Positions 44,388 through 52,150 are shown, counted from the stretch's first letter. The stretch is DNA of 64,000 nt from Nonomuraea glycinis (GCF_014646515.1 NZ_BMNK01000016.1:62001-126000), one strand, 5' to 3'. The notes: generated by a model from the sequence alone, not told the origin. Made by a program: numbers and translations.

Positions 44388-45455
44388 CTACAAGCCGTAG
44401 GCGGCCAGGGCGCCGCCGGCGTAGGCGGCCAGCGGCGCCGCCACGTGTTCGGCGTCGCGGTGCACGCCGCGCAGGGTGTTGGAGGCGAACGAGCGCTGGA
44501 ACTCCAGTCCGACGTAGGCGAGGCCGGGGTGGGTGGTGGAGATGCCGTCGGCGTGCAGCGGCAGCCCGTTCTCGTCGAGGGCGCCGAGCGGGGCGAGGTA
44601 GTCCAGGTGCGGCAGGTAGCCGGTGGCGTAGATGACGGTGTCGACGTGCTTGCGAGTCCCGTCCGCCCAGACGACCTGGTCGGCGTCGAGGGCGGTGAAC
44701 ATGGGCTGCCGGTCCATCCGGCCGTCGGCGATTGAGGCGGCGTAGTCGCCGGTGTCCATGACGAGGGTGCCGGTGGCGATGCGGGCCAGCCAGTGGGGTG
44801 GCAGGGTGTCGAAGCCGGTGGTGGTGTGCCAGTAGTGCGCGTCCTTGCCGCCGATGATCTGCGGGAAGAACTGCAGCGGCCGGCGGGAGGCGATGGTGAC
44901 GGCGGCCACCTCGGCGAGTTCGTGGGCGACCTGGACGGCGGAGTTGCCGCCGCCGACCACCACGATGCGCTGCCCGGCGTACGGCTTGGGGCTCTTGTAG
45001 TCGGCCACGTGCAGGGCCTGGCCGGTGTAGCCGTCCTGGCCAGGCAGGGCGGGGATGTAGGGGTTGCCGAAGGAGCCGCTGGCCGCGATCACGCCCATGG
45101 TGCGCAGCGTCTCCCCGGCGGCGGTGTGGACGAGGAAGCCGCCCGCGCCGTCGGCTTCCACCGCGGTGACGCGGATGCCGGTGCGGATCTCGGCGTCCAG
45201 GCCGTCGGCGTAGCGCTGCAGGTAGGCGACGACTTCGTCGCGGGTGGGGTAATGGTCGCCGTCGCCGGGGAAGTCCTGGCCGGGCAGGGCGCTGTAGCGG
45301 GCGGGCGAGAACAGGGTGAGGCTGTCGTAGTAGCCGGCCCAGGAGCCGGTGGGCGTCGGGCCGGCTTCGAGGATGACGGGCGTGCGGCCGGCGGCGCGCA
45401 GGGTGCGGGCGGCGGCCAGGCCGGACTGTCCGGCGCCGATGACGATGGTGTCCAT
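44388..45455 (-). CDS. arsO: ArsO-like FAD/NAD(P)H flavoprotein monooxygenase
   Basis: The 355-residue protein has an FAD motif at its start (MDTIVIGAGQSGLAAARTLR) and a second NADPH motif in the middle (RIVVVGGGNSAVQVAHELAE). Class-B flavoprotein features ASGSFGNPYIPALPGQDGY and IYATGYLPHLDYL are also present. This is the pattern of ArsO and flavin monooxygenases found in ars operons. It is divergent from an ArsR gene only 53 bases away, so arsenic control is likely. Oxidation of a trivalent arsenical is a reasonable role but is not proven. Confidence 0.85.
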   Translation of the reverse strand: MDTIVIGAGQSGLAAARTLRAAGRTPVILEAGPTPTGSWAGYYDSLTLFSPARYSALPGQDFPGDGDHYPTRDEVVAYLQRYADGLDAEIRTGIRVTAVEADGAGGFLVHTAAGETLRTMGVIAASGSFGNPYIPALPGQDGYTGQALHVADYKSPKPYAGQRIVVVGGGNSAVQVAHELAEVAAVTIASRRPLQFFPQIIGGKDAHYWHTTTGFDTLPPHWLARIATGTLVMDTGDYAASIADGRMDRQPMFTALDADQVVWADGTRKHVDTVIYATGYLPHLDYLAPLGALDENGLPLHADGISTTHPGLAYVGLEFQRSFASNTLRGVHRDAEHVAAPLAAYAGGALAAYGL

Positions 45456-45508
45456 GCCGCCGTATCATATCCTCATATCCAGAAATGACAATACGGTAGA
45501 GTCGTGCC

Positions 45509-45850
45509 ATGCAGACGGCAGGCAGTGGCATCCAGCTCACCGACGCGGCGCGCGGCTTCCTCAAGGCCCTGGCCAGCGACACCCGCCAGCAGATCCTGTT
45601 CCTGTTCGAGGGCGGGGTGGAGCTGACCGTGGGCCAGGTGGCCGAGCGCCTGTCGCTGGCCCAGTCGGCCACCTCCACGCACCTGGCGACGCTGCGCGAG
45701 GGCGGGGTGCTCACCTCGCGGCGGGAGTGGAAGACCGTCTACTACCGCGCCAACCCCGACGGGGTACGGCAAGCGCTGGCCGACCTGCGGGCCGCCCTGG
45801 CCGCCTGCTGCCCGCCGGACGATGCCCCCTCCGCCGGTGGTTGCGGCTGA
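45509..45850 (+). CDS. arsR: ArsR/SmtB-family metalloregulator with Cys-rich tail
   Basis: The 113-residue protein has an ArsR winged helix (GFLKALASDTRQQILFLFEG, TVGQVAERLSLAQSATSTHL). It lacks the classic CxC in the recognition helix. Instead a C-terminal tail holds ACCPPDD and SAGGCG, so As(III) may be bound by tail cysteines. TAGAGT at 45497-45502 lies six bases before the ATG, suggesting a leaderless promoter. It probably represses itself and the divergent arsO-like gene. Confidence 0.88.
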   Translation: MQTAGSGIQLTDAARGFLKALASDTRQQILFLFEGGVELTVGQVAERLSLAQSATSTHLATLREGGVLTSRREWKTVYYRANPDGVRQALADLRAALAACCPPDDAPSAGGCG

Positions 45851-45889
45851 CCCGCCCAGGGGCGGCCGCGCCTCACAGCTTAGGCAGGC

Positions 45890-45926
45890 ATCTAATTTGA
45901 CAATCCTCTAATCAGTGGTTCAGAAT
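45890..45926 (+). promoter_or_regulatory. Promoter and ArsR-type box ahead of the 48-residue peptide operon
   Basis: TTGACA (45897-45902) and CAGAAT (45921-45926), 18 bases apart, form a plausible promoter. Between them lies CCTCTAATCAG, part of a box ATTTGACAATCCTCTAATCAG that is closely matched at 49071 (ATTTCGACAGACTTCTAATC). The shared box in two arsenic-island promoters suggests a common ArsR operator. Confidence 0.55.
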
Positions 45927-45965
45927 CTGACCTGTTTAGATGAGCTTCTATTCAGGAGGTGCGCG

Positions 45966-46112
45966 ATGCGCGCTCTGCTCACCCGCCTGCGCCGCCCCGT
46001 TGACATCTCGGGCTTCACCTTCAACGAGGCGACCGCGGAGGTGTGCGACCGCACCTGCCGCGCTGAGGCCGCCATCGAGCGCGCCCGCGCCTTTTCCCTG
46101 TCCTTCCGCTGA
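45966..46112 (+). CDS. 48-residue conserved-looking peptide in the arsenic island
   Basis: The ATG is preceded by AGGAGG six bases upstream, one of the best ribosome sites in the window. The peptide starts MRALLTRLRRPVDISGF and continues FNEATAEVCDRTCRAEAAIE to RARAFSLSFR. The CDRTC pair could bind a metalloid. It lies 24 bases before the flavoprotein gene and is the first gene after the ArsR-type promoter. No family was recognised; strong initiation signals and operon position support a real gene. Confidence 0.65.
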   Translation: MRALLTRLRRPVDISGFTFNEATAEVCDRTCRAEAAIERARAFSLSFR

Positions 46113-46136
46113 CCCGCGCCCATCTGGAGAGCCGTC

Positions 46137-47549
46137 ATGAGTGACCGTTGCTGCGGCACCGCTGCCGTCGAGATCGAGCAGTTCGCCACCCCTCAGCAGA
46201 CCGACTCCGGGCAATCGGGCAACCTGCCCGTCGTCGTGATCGGCGCCGGCCCGGTCGGCCTGGCCGCCGCCGCGCACCTGGCCGAGCGCGGCATCGACTA
46301 CACGATCCTCGAAGCAGGCGACCGCATCGCCGCCTCGGTGGCCCAGTGGGGCCACGTGCGGGTGTTCAGCCCGTGGAAGTACAACATCGACGCTGCGGCC
46401 CGCCGCCTCCTGGAGGCCGACGGCTGGAGTGCTCCGGACCCCGAGTGGCTGCCCATCGGCGCTGAGCTCATCGACGACTACCTCGCCCCGCTGGCCAAGC
46501 TGTTCGGCGACAAGGTACGGCTCGGGGCGAAGGTGAGCGCGATCAGCCGCCTCGGCTACGACCGGGTCCGCACCGCCGGTCGCGACGACGCGCCGTTCCT
46601 GATCCGACTCGCCGACGGCACCGAACTGCAGGCACGCGCGATCATCGACGCCTCCGGCACCTACACCAGCCCGAGCGTGCTCGGCGCGAGCGGCCTGCCC
46701 GCCCACGGTGAGAACGAGGTGTTCGTCGACCACGCCCTGCCCGACGTCCTCGGTGCCGACCGCGACCGCTACGAGGGCCGGCGAGTGCTGGTCGTCGGCG
46801 CCGGCCACTCGGCCGCCACCACGCTGCTCGCGCTGGCCGAACTGGAGCACACCCCGATCACCTGGGCGATCCGGGCCGCCGACGCCACCCGCACCTACGG
46901 CGGCGGCGAGGCCGACGCGCTGCCGGCCCGTGGCGCGCTCGGCACCCGGCTGCGCGCCCACGTCACCTCCGGCCGCATCCAGTTGCTGACCGGCTTCTTC
47001 GCCCACCGCGTCCACGCCACCGGCCAGGGCGTCGAGGTGGTCAGCCGTGCCCCCTCCGGCCACGAGCAGAGCGTCACCGTGGACCGGATCGTGTCGGCCA
47101 CCGGCTACCGACCCGACCACTCCATCGCCTCCGAACTCCGCCTCGACCTCGACCCGGTGCTCGGCTCCCCCCGCGCCCTGGCCCCGCTGATCGACCCCAA
47201 CCAGCACTCCTGCGGCACCGTCCCCGCCCACGGCGTCGACGAGCTCGTGCACCCCGAGCCCGGCTACTACGCGGTCGGCGTCAAGAGTTACGGCCGCGCG
47301 CCGACGTTCCTCATGGCCACCGGCTACGAGCAGGTCCGCTCGGTCGTGGCGGCGCTGGCCGGGGACTGGGAGGCGGCCCGGGACGTGCAGCTCGACCTGC
47401 CCGAGACCGGCGTGTGCTCCGCCAACCTCGCTGAGGCCCAGGAACAGCGGGTCGGCCTGGCCACCGGCATCAGTGGCGGCCTGCTGTCCACCCCGCTCCC
47501 CCTCGCCACCGTCGGTGCCACTGCCGAGTCCGGCGGCTGCTGCGGCTGA
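46137..47549 (+). CDS. Flavoprotein (FAD/NADPH) monooxygenase-like with CCG ends
   Basis: The 470-residue protein has two dinucleotide motifs, VVVIGAGPVGLAAAAHLAER at about residue 32 and RVLVVGAGHSAATTLLALAE at about 220. Class-B flavoprotein sequences WGHVRVFSPWKYNID and RIVSATGYRPDHSI are also present. Unusually it begins MSDRCCGTAA and ends AESGGCCG, giving vicinal Cys pairs at both termini outside the flavin fold. Flavoproteins in ars operons often oxidise trivalent arsenicals. The CCG ends match those of the small protein at 50550 and suggest As(III) capture or hand-over. Confidence 0.85.
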   Translation: MSDRCCGTAAVEIEQFATPQQTDSGQSGNLPVVVIGAGPVGLAAAAHLAERGIDYTILEAGDRIAASVAQWGHVRVFSPWKYNIDAAARRLLEADGWSAPDPEWLPIGAELIDDYLAPLAKLFGDKVRLGAKVSAISRLGYDRVRTAGRDDAPFLIRLADGTELQARAIIDASGTYTSPSVLGASGLPAHGENEVFVDHALPDVLGADRDRYEGRRVLVVGAGHSAATTLLALAELEHTPITWAIRAADATRTYGGGEADALPARGALGTRLRAHVTSGRIQLLTGFFAHRVHATGQGVEVVSRAPSGHEQSVTVDRIVSATGYRPDHSIASELRLDLDPVLGSPRALAPLIDPNQHSCGTVPAHGVDELVHPEPGYYAVGVKSYGRAPTFLMATGYEQVRSVVAALAGDWEAARDVQLDLPETGVCSANLAEAQEQRVGLATGISGGLLSTPLPLATVGATAESGGCCG

Positions 47550-47563
47550 AAGGAACACCCCTG

Positions 47564-47836
47564 ATGTCCGACGGCTACCCCACCGCCACCCAGAAGGAGA
47601 CGCTGCGCCTCATCTGCGACCACGGACGGCTGGAGACCGAACGCCTGGGCCGCCACCTCCTGCAGGCGCGGCGGCCGAGCACCAACCCCGGCTACGCCCG
47701 CGCGATCACCCGGATGGCGGGCACACTGGCCTGGCGCCTGCACGCCCAAGGCTTCATCACCGAAACCGCGGGCGGCGCCTGGGCCGCGACCGCAACCGGC
47801 AGGCGGCTCATCGCCTGTCCCGGCGAGCGCGAGTGA
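47564..47836 (+). CDS. 90-residue winged-helix-like protein
   Basis: The protein starts with ATG 15 bases after the flavoprotein stop. It reads TQKETLRLICDHGRLETERL, GRHLLQARRPSTNPGYARAI and AWRLHAQGFITETAGGAWAA, which resembles a compact winged-helix fold with a C-terminal Cys (LIACPGE). Its stop overlaps the GTG of the MFS gene (GTGA). No family was recognised. It might be a small regulator or accessory of the arsenic exporter. Confidence 0.7.
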   Translation: MSDGYPTATQKETLRLICDHGRLETERLGRHLLQARRPSTNPGYARAITRMAGTLAWRLHAQGFITETAGGAWAATATGRRLIACPGERE

Positions 47837-49071
47837 GCGCCCCCGCTTCGAGCGCCGTCCCCGTCCTAGGGGACGGCGCTCAGCCACGTCGGCGGCACGG
47901 CTGGCCGGTCATCGCCGCGCTGGCCGTCACCCAGACCATCGGCTACGGCGTGCTCTACTACGCCTTCTCCGTCTTCCTCGCTCCCATGGCCCGGGACCTG
48001 CACGCCACGCCCGCGCAGATCGCCGCGGCGCTCACCTTGTCGATCCTGATCGCCGCGGTGTGTGCGCCGCTGGTCGGCCGCCTGCTGGACGCCGGCGGCG
48101 GGCGCGCCCTGATGACCGCCGGGTCGCTGCTCGGCACCGTGGCGGTGCTGGCCTGGTCGCGAGTGGAGAGCCTGCCGCAGTTGTACGCGGTGTTCGCGCT
48201 CGTCGGCGTCGCCTGCTCCCTGGTGTTGTACGAGGCGGCGTTCGCGGTCATCGTCTCCCTCTACGCCGGCAACGAGCGCGGCCGGGCGAATGGGCTGCTG
48301 GCGCTGACCATCGTGGCCGGGTTCGCCTCCTCGATCTTCCTACCGCTGACCGGACTGCTGGTCGACCGGTACGGCTGGCGTACCGCGCTGGTGATCCTGG
48401 CCCTGATCTACGGAGCGGCGGCGATCCCGCTGCACGCCCTCGTGCTGCGCCGCCGCGCCCGTACGGCCGGCACGCAGGCGTCCGCCGCGGCGCAGGAGCG
48501 GGCCGCCATCGTCACGGCGGCCGCCCGCGCTCGGCCGTTCTGGCTGCTGGTGATCGCCTTCACCGCCAACGGCGGCGCGGTCGCCACCGTGGCGGTCCTG
48601 CTCATCACCTACCTGATCCATCTCGGCCACCCGCCCGTACTGGCCGCCACCCTGGCCGGGCTGCTGGGCGTGCTGTCGGTGACCGGACGGCTGATCACCA
48701 CCGGCCTGCAAACCCGGCTGCCCGCCGCCCTCATCGCCGCAGCCATCTTCGCCCTGCAAGGCGTGGCCGCCCTCGCCCTGCCGCTGATCGGGCGCAGCGT
48801 GGCGGGCGCGATCGGCGCGGTGCTGCTGTTCGGGCTCGGCTTCGGCATCGCCTCCATCACCCTGCCGCACCTGCTGGTCGGCCGGTACGGGACCGCCGCC
48901 TACGCCAGCCTGGCCGGCCGCATCGCCGTCTTCTCCGTCGCCGGCAAGGCGCTGGCCCCGCTCGGCGCCCTCGCCCTCGCCCAGGCCGCGGGTTATGGCT
49001 GGGTGATGGGCGCGGTGGCCGCCGCCTGCGCCATCGCCGCGTTCGCGCTGGTGGCCTACCACCGCCTATAA
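47833..49071 (+). CDS. MFS transporter of the arsenic island
   Basis: The 412-residue protein has 12 hydrophobic segments. The first reads VIAALAVTQTIGYGVLYYAF and LLDAGGGRALMTAGSLLG occupies the loop 2-3 signature site. This is typical of MFS proteins beside arsR and flavoprotein genes in actinomycetes. It may export an arsenical product, perhaps an oxidised or organic one, since a separate ACR3 pump is present for arsenite. Its GTG start overlaps the upstream stop, and a perfect hairpin lies within codons 7-16. A TATAAT element overlaps its stop codon and probably serves the next arsR. Confidence 0.85.
   Translation: MSAPASSAVPVLGDGAQPRRRHGWPVIAALAVTQTIGYGVLYYAFSVFLAPMARDLHATPAQIAAALTLSILIAAVCAPLVGRLLDAGGGRALMTAGSLLGTVAVLAWSRVESLPQLYAVFALVGVACSLVLYEAAFAVIVSLYAGNERGRANGLLALTIVAGFASSIFLPLTGLLVDRYGWRTALVILALIYGAAAIPLHALVLRRRARTAGTQASAAAQERAAIVTAAARARPFWLLVIAFTANGGAVATVAVLLITYLIHLGHPPVLAATLAGLLGVLSVTGRLITTGLQTRLPAALIAAAIFALQGVAALALPLIGRSVAGAIGAVLLFGLGFGIASITLPHLLVGRYGTAAYASLAGRIAVFSVAGKALAPLGALALAQAAGYGWVMGAVAAACAIAAFALVAYHRL
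47851..47880 (+). other. Perfect 12-base-pair hairpin inside the start of the MFS gene
   Basis: AGCGCCGTCCCC (47851-47862) and GGGGACGGCGCT (47869-47880) pair perfectly around the loop GTCCTA. It lies 18 bases after the GTG start and encodes SAVPVLGDGA. A stem this stable in the first codons could act as an attenuator or slow initiation. It may equally be a former terminator absorbed into the frame. Confidence 0.6.
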
Positions 49072-49093
49072 TTTCGACAGACTTCTAATCAGG
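49067..49093 (+). promoter_or_regulatory. Promoter -10 and ArsR-type box ahead of the second arsR
   Basis: TATAAT (49067-49072) overlaps the MFS stop codon. The following TTCGACAGACTTCTAATCAG resembles the box at 45895 in position-independent sequence. Binding here would block transcription just downstream of the -10 and so autoregulate the arsR at 49104. No good -35 was seen. Confidence 0.5.
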
Positions 49094-49103
49094 AGGGGTT
49101 GTC

Positions 49104-49502
49104 ATGACCGTCCCCACCGGCCAGTGCTGCGCCCCGATCGCCCGCGAACCGCTGGCCGAGGACACCGCCGCCGAGCTCGCCGTCATGCTGAAGGCGGTGG
49201 CCGACCCGGTACGGCTGCGCCTGCTGTCGATGATCGGCTCCCACGCCGGCGGCGAGGCCTGCGTGTGCGACCTGACCGACGCCTTCGACCTGACCGCCCC
49301 CACCATCTCCCACCACCTCAAGGTGCTGCGCACGGCCGGGCTGATCGACGGTGAGCGGCGCGGCACCTGGGTCTACTACCGCATCATCCCCGAAGCGGTG
49401 AACAAGCTCGGCGCCCTGTTCGCCCCCCTCACCGAGCCCTCTCCTGGACCCGTCCCCCAGCCCGTGGCAGGACGCAGCGAGCTGGGGCTGCTCCCCGCAT
49501 GA
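49104..49502 (+). CDS. arsR: ArsR-family arsenic repressor with CVC motif
   Basis: The 132-residue protein has the winged helix VADPVRLRLLSMIGSHAGGE and the As(III)-sensing motif EACVCDLTDAF in the recognition-helix region, as in classical ArsR. An extra vicinal pair (TGQCCAP) lies at the N-terminus. A good ribosome site (AGGAGGGG) precedes the ATG. Its stop overlaps the next start (ATGA), linking it to the broken arsO copy. Confidence 0.93.
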   Translation: MTVPTGQCCAPIAREPLAEDTAAELAVMLKAVADPVRLRLLSMIGSHAGGEACVCDLTDAFDLTAPTISHHLKVLRTAGLIDGERRGTWVYYRIIPEAVNKLGALFAPLTEPSPGPVPQPVAGRSELGLLPA

Positions 49503-50389
49503 CGGCGGCCCCCCGGCCCGTCGACGTCCTGGTGATCGGCGGCGGGCAGGCGGGCCTGGCCGTCGGCTACTACCTGCGCCGCGCGAAGGCCGACTACGAA
49601 CGCCGCTACGACCTGCCGGTGCTGCGCCTGGTGACGGTGCATGCGGTGCGGCGCGGCGACGGCCGCCTCTTGGTCGAGACCGGCCATGGCACCTGGCAGG
49701 CCAAGGCCGTGATCAGCGCGACCGGCACCTGGTGGCGCCCCTACATCCTCCCGCGCTACCCCGGCCTGCGCGACTTCGGCGGCGAGCACCTGCACACCGC
49801 CGGCTACCGCGGCCCCGAGCCGTTGCGCGGCAAGCGCGTGGTCATCGTCGGCGGTGGCAACTCCGCCGCCCAGCTGCTGGCCGAGCTGTCCACGCTCGCC
49901 GAGGTCACCTGGGTGACCCAGCGGCCGCCGAGCCTGCTGCCGGACGAGGTCGACGGACGCGCCCTGTTCGACCTGGCCACCCGCCGCCACCGAGCCGGCC
50001 AGACGGGCGAACAGGCCGAGAGCATTGCTGACCTGGGCGACATCGTCGCCGTCCCACCCGTGCGCGAGGCTCGCGGCCGCGGCGCGCTCAAGGCGGAACC
50101 CATGTTCACCCGCATCACCCCACGCGGCGTCGCCTGGGCCGATGGCAGCACCCTGGCCTGCGACGTGATCCTGTGGTGCACCGGCTTCCGGCCCGCCCTG
50201 AGCCACCTGGCCCCGTTGCGCCTACGCGGCCCGGGCGGGCTCATCCCCACCCGTGGCACCCAGGCGGTCGGCGAACCCCGCCTGCACCTGCTCGGCTACG
50301 GCGACTGAACCGGCCCGGCCTCAGCCACCCTGATCGGCGCGGGCCGCACCGCCCGGCAGCTGGTCGCCGAGATCACCGCCCAGCTGTAG
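49499..50389 (+). pseudogene. Second ArsO-like flavoprotein, internally deleted and stopped early
   Basis: It begins VDVLVIGGGQAGLAVGYYLR, then jumps at about residue 30 to AKADYERRYDLPVLRLVTVH. About 55 residues expected between the FAD motif and this helix are missing without a frame change. The NADPH motif RVVIVGGGNSAAQLLAELST and the class-B end VILWCTGFRPALSHL are intact. At 50306-50308 a Trp codon has become TGA (GYGD then stop). Downstream the frame continues TGPASATLIGAGRTARQLVA to TAG at 50387-50389. The open part could be translated as 269 residues but is unlikely to bind FAD properly. Confidence 0.8.
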
Positions 50390-50431
50390 AGAGCTTCGCG
50401 CCGCGCCGGGGCAACCTCGGCCGCCCCTAAT

Positions 50432-50502
50432 TAGATTTTCATCTATCTTGACGTGCATCGAATCAGCGTGAGATCGTGGCGACTGCTTAGACATCCATCT
50501 AA
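50432..50502 (+). promoter_or_regulatory. Promoter region with two TAGA/TCTA dyads ahead of the CCG-protein gene
   Basis: TAGATtttcATCTA (50432-50445) and TTAGAcatccaTCTAA (50487-50502) are two short dyads that resemble ArsR/SmtB operators. TTGACG (50448-50453) between them is a candidate -35. The 160-base spacer after the broken arsO therefore carries its own arsenic-type control for the CCG-protein/peptidase operon. Confidence 0.55.
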
Positions 50503-50549
50503 TTCTTGGGTGGGGTGGGCGATCCACCCTGCTCGGCAGGGAGACCACG

Positions 50550-50831
50550 ATGACGAACCAGACCAGCGGCGGCTTCCTCGGCGACCTGGAGGAGGCCTTC
50601 GCCCCGCCCGCCGCCGGAGGCTGCTGCGGCTCCCCTTCCTCCGTCGGCGAGCCGTCCGGCGTCGCCGGGCAGAGCACTGAGCCGGCCGCTGCGGCGACGG
50701 CCTGCTGCGGCAGCCCGGCCGCCGCGAGCCAGGCCGCCCAGAGCGGTTGCTGCGGCCAGGCCCCGGCTCCGGTCGGCTCCCAGGCCGGCTCTCAGGCCGG
50801 TGTTCAGGGCGGATCCGGGTGCTGCGGATGA
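50550..50831 (+). CDS. Small protein with four Cys-Cys-Gly motifs
   Basis: The 93-residue protein has a short amphipathic start (SGGFLGDLEEAFAPPAAGG). Vicinal cysteines lie at 25-26, 52-53, 67-68 and 91-92, each followed by Gly (GGCCGSP, TACCGSP, SGCCGQ and SGCCG at the very end). They are joined by low-complexity Ala/Gly/Ser/Gln linkers. There is no other Cys. Eight thiols in four pairs would suit binding of up to four As(III), or a metal-storage role like metallothionein; this is inference. It has GGGAG six bases before ATG and its own ArsR-type promoter. Its stop overlaps the M28 peptidase ATG by four bases. Confidence 0.8.
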   Translation: MTNQTSGGFLGDLEEAFAPPAAGGCCGSPSSVGEPSGVAGQSTEPAAAATACCGSPAAASQAAQSGCCGQAPAPVGSQAGSQAGVQGGSGCCG

Positions 50832-52150
50832 CCAGCACAGCAGCCGGCCTCGGCCAGGGCGGGCCCGATCTGGCCGCCCTGGTGGAGGCGGTGTCGGCCA
50901 CCCGCATGCACGCCGCGGTGCGCGAGCTGGCCGGTGACCGTTACGCCGGGCGGCGCGTGGGCTCGCCCGGCGGCCGCGCCGCCGCCTCCTGGCTCGCCGC
51001 GCGGCTCGGAGAGCTGGGCGCCCAGGTGCAGCTGTCGGAGTTCGACGTGGCAGGGGTGCGCGAGCTGTACGCGACCCCTGTGCTCGCATGGAGCGGCGCC
51101 GGGCGGACGCGGCACCTGGAGCACCGCCGCGACTTCGTGGAGCACCTGGCCTCCGCCGACCTGCCACACCCGCGCACCGCCCTGCTGACCAAGGTCCCCG
51201 AGACCGATCTCGAGACCGATCTCGAGACCGGCCCCGAGACTGGTTCGGAGACCGACCTGCGCGGCCGATGGGTGCTGGCCGACGCCACCACCTGGGGACG
51301 AGCGTGCGAGCTGGCCGAGGCACAGGGCGCGGCCGGAGTGCTGACCGTACGCGGCACCGACGCCGACGGCTGGATGCCCAAGATGATCGCCGGGCCGCCT
51401 GCCCGCGCGGTGCCCGTCATCGCCGTGCGTCCCGAGGTCCACCGGCACCTGGGCGAAGCCCTGGACAACGGCCCGGTCCAGGTGACCGGCTCCATGCCGC
51501 TGCGGCAGATCGCCACCCGAGGCCGCAACGTCCACGCCCGCTTCCCCCGCACCGAGACCGGCGGCCACCAAGGTGGCGACGGTCACGGCGACGGGCCCGG
51601 CGGCGGGAACGCGAGGCTGCGGGTACTGCTGAGCGCGCACTACGACGGCGTCGGCGACGATCCCGACCGGCGCCTGCCAGCCGCCGCGGACAACGCCTCC
51701 GGAGTGGCCGCGGTCCTGGAGGCCGCCCGCGTGCTGGCGGCCGCGCCGCCCGGGGCGCTGGAACTGACGGTGGCCTTCCTGGACGCGGAGGAGGCGGGCG
51801 CGTGGGGCTCGGCCCACCACGCCCCCGCCGTGCCGCCGGACACGCTCGTGATCAACCTTGACGGTGCCGCGCAGCTGCACGAGGCCGCCGCCGTCGAGGC
51901 GGGCGGCCCCGCTCACGCTTTGCTGGCCACCCTGGACCAGGCCGCTCGCCTGACCGGCGTGCCGCTGAAGGCGGGCGCGATGGCCTCCGACAACCGCCGC
52001 TACGCCGCCGCCGGCCTGGCCTCGATCGGCGTCGGCATGGGCATGCCCGGCTACCAGACTCCGGCAGAGACTCCGGATCGCGTGCAGCCGGACACGCTGA
52101 TGGCCGCCGCCCGGCTGCTGGTGGCGACTGTCGTGCTGCTCAACACGTAG
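50828..52150 (+). CDS. M28-family aminopeptidase-like protein of the arsenic island
   Basis: The 440-residue protein lacks a signal peptide. It shows M28 metal-site motifs LRVLLSAHYDGVGDDP (first His/Asp), AAADNASGVAAVLEAARVLA (bridging Asp), VAFLDAEEAGAWGS (catalytic Glu and metal Glu) and VINLDGAAQL (Asp). A PA-like insert precedes them (AAGVLTVRGTDADG). A short acidic repeat (ETDLETDLETGPETGSETDL) lies at about residue 125-145. It is translationally coupled to the CCG protein and controlled with it by an ArsR-type promoter. The substrate may be an arsenic-bearing peptide or thiol conjugate, but this is speculation. Confidence 0.85.
   Translation: MTSTAAGLGQGGPDLAALVEAVSATRMHAAVRELAGDRYAGRRVGSPGGRAAASWLAARLGELGAQVQLSEFDVAGVRELYATPVLAWSGAGRTRHLEHRRDFVEHLASADLPHPRTALLTKVPETDLETDLETGPETGSETDLRGRWVLADATTWGRACELAEAQGAAGVLTVRGTDADGWMPKMIAGPPARAVPVIAVRPEVHRHLGEALDNGPVQVTGSMPLRQIATRGRNVHARFPRTETGGHQGGDGHGDGPGGGNARLRVLLSAHYDGVGDDPDRRLPAAADNASGVAAVLEAARVLAAAPPGALELTVAFLDAEEAGAWGSAHHAPAVPPDTLVINLDGAAQLHEAAAVEAGGPAHALLATLDQAARLTGVPLKAGAMASDNRRYAAAGLASIGVGMGMPGYQTPAETPDRVQPDTLMAAARLLVATVVLLNT

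Noticed and set aside
51206..51265. Short repeats (ETDLETDLET) as a possible tandem-repeat locus
   Set aside because: They are within the M28 peptidase frame and form only two to three imperfect copies, so they are an acidic linker and not an array.
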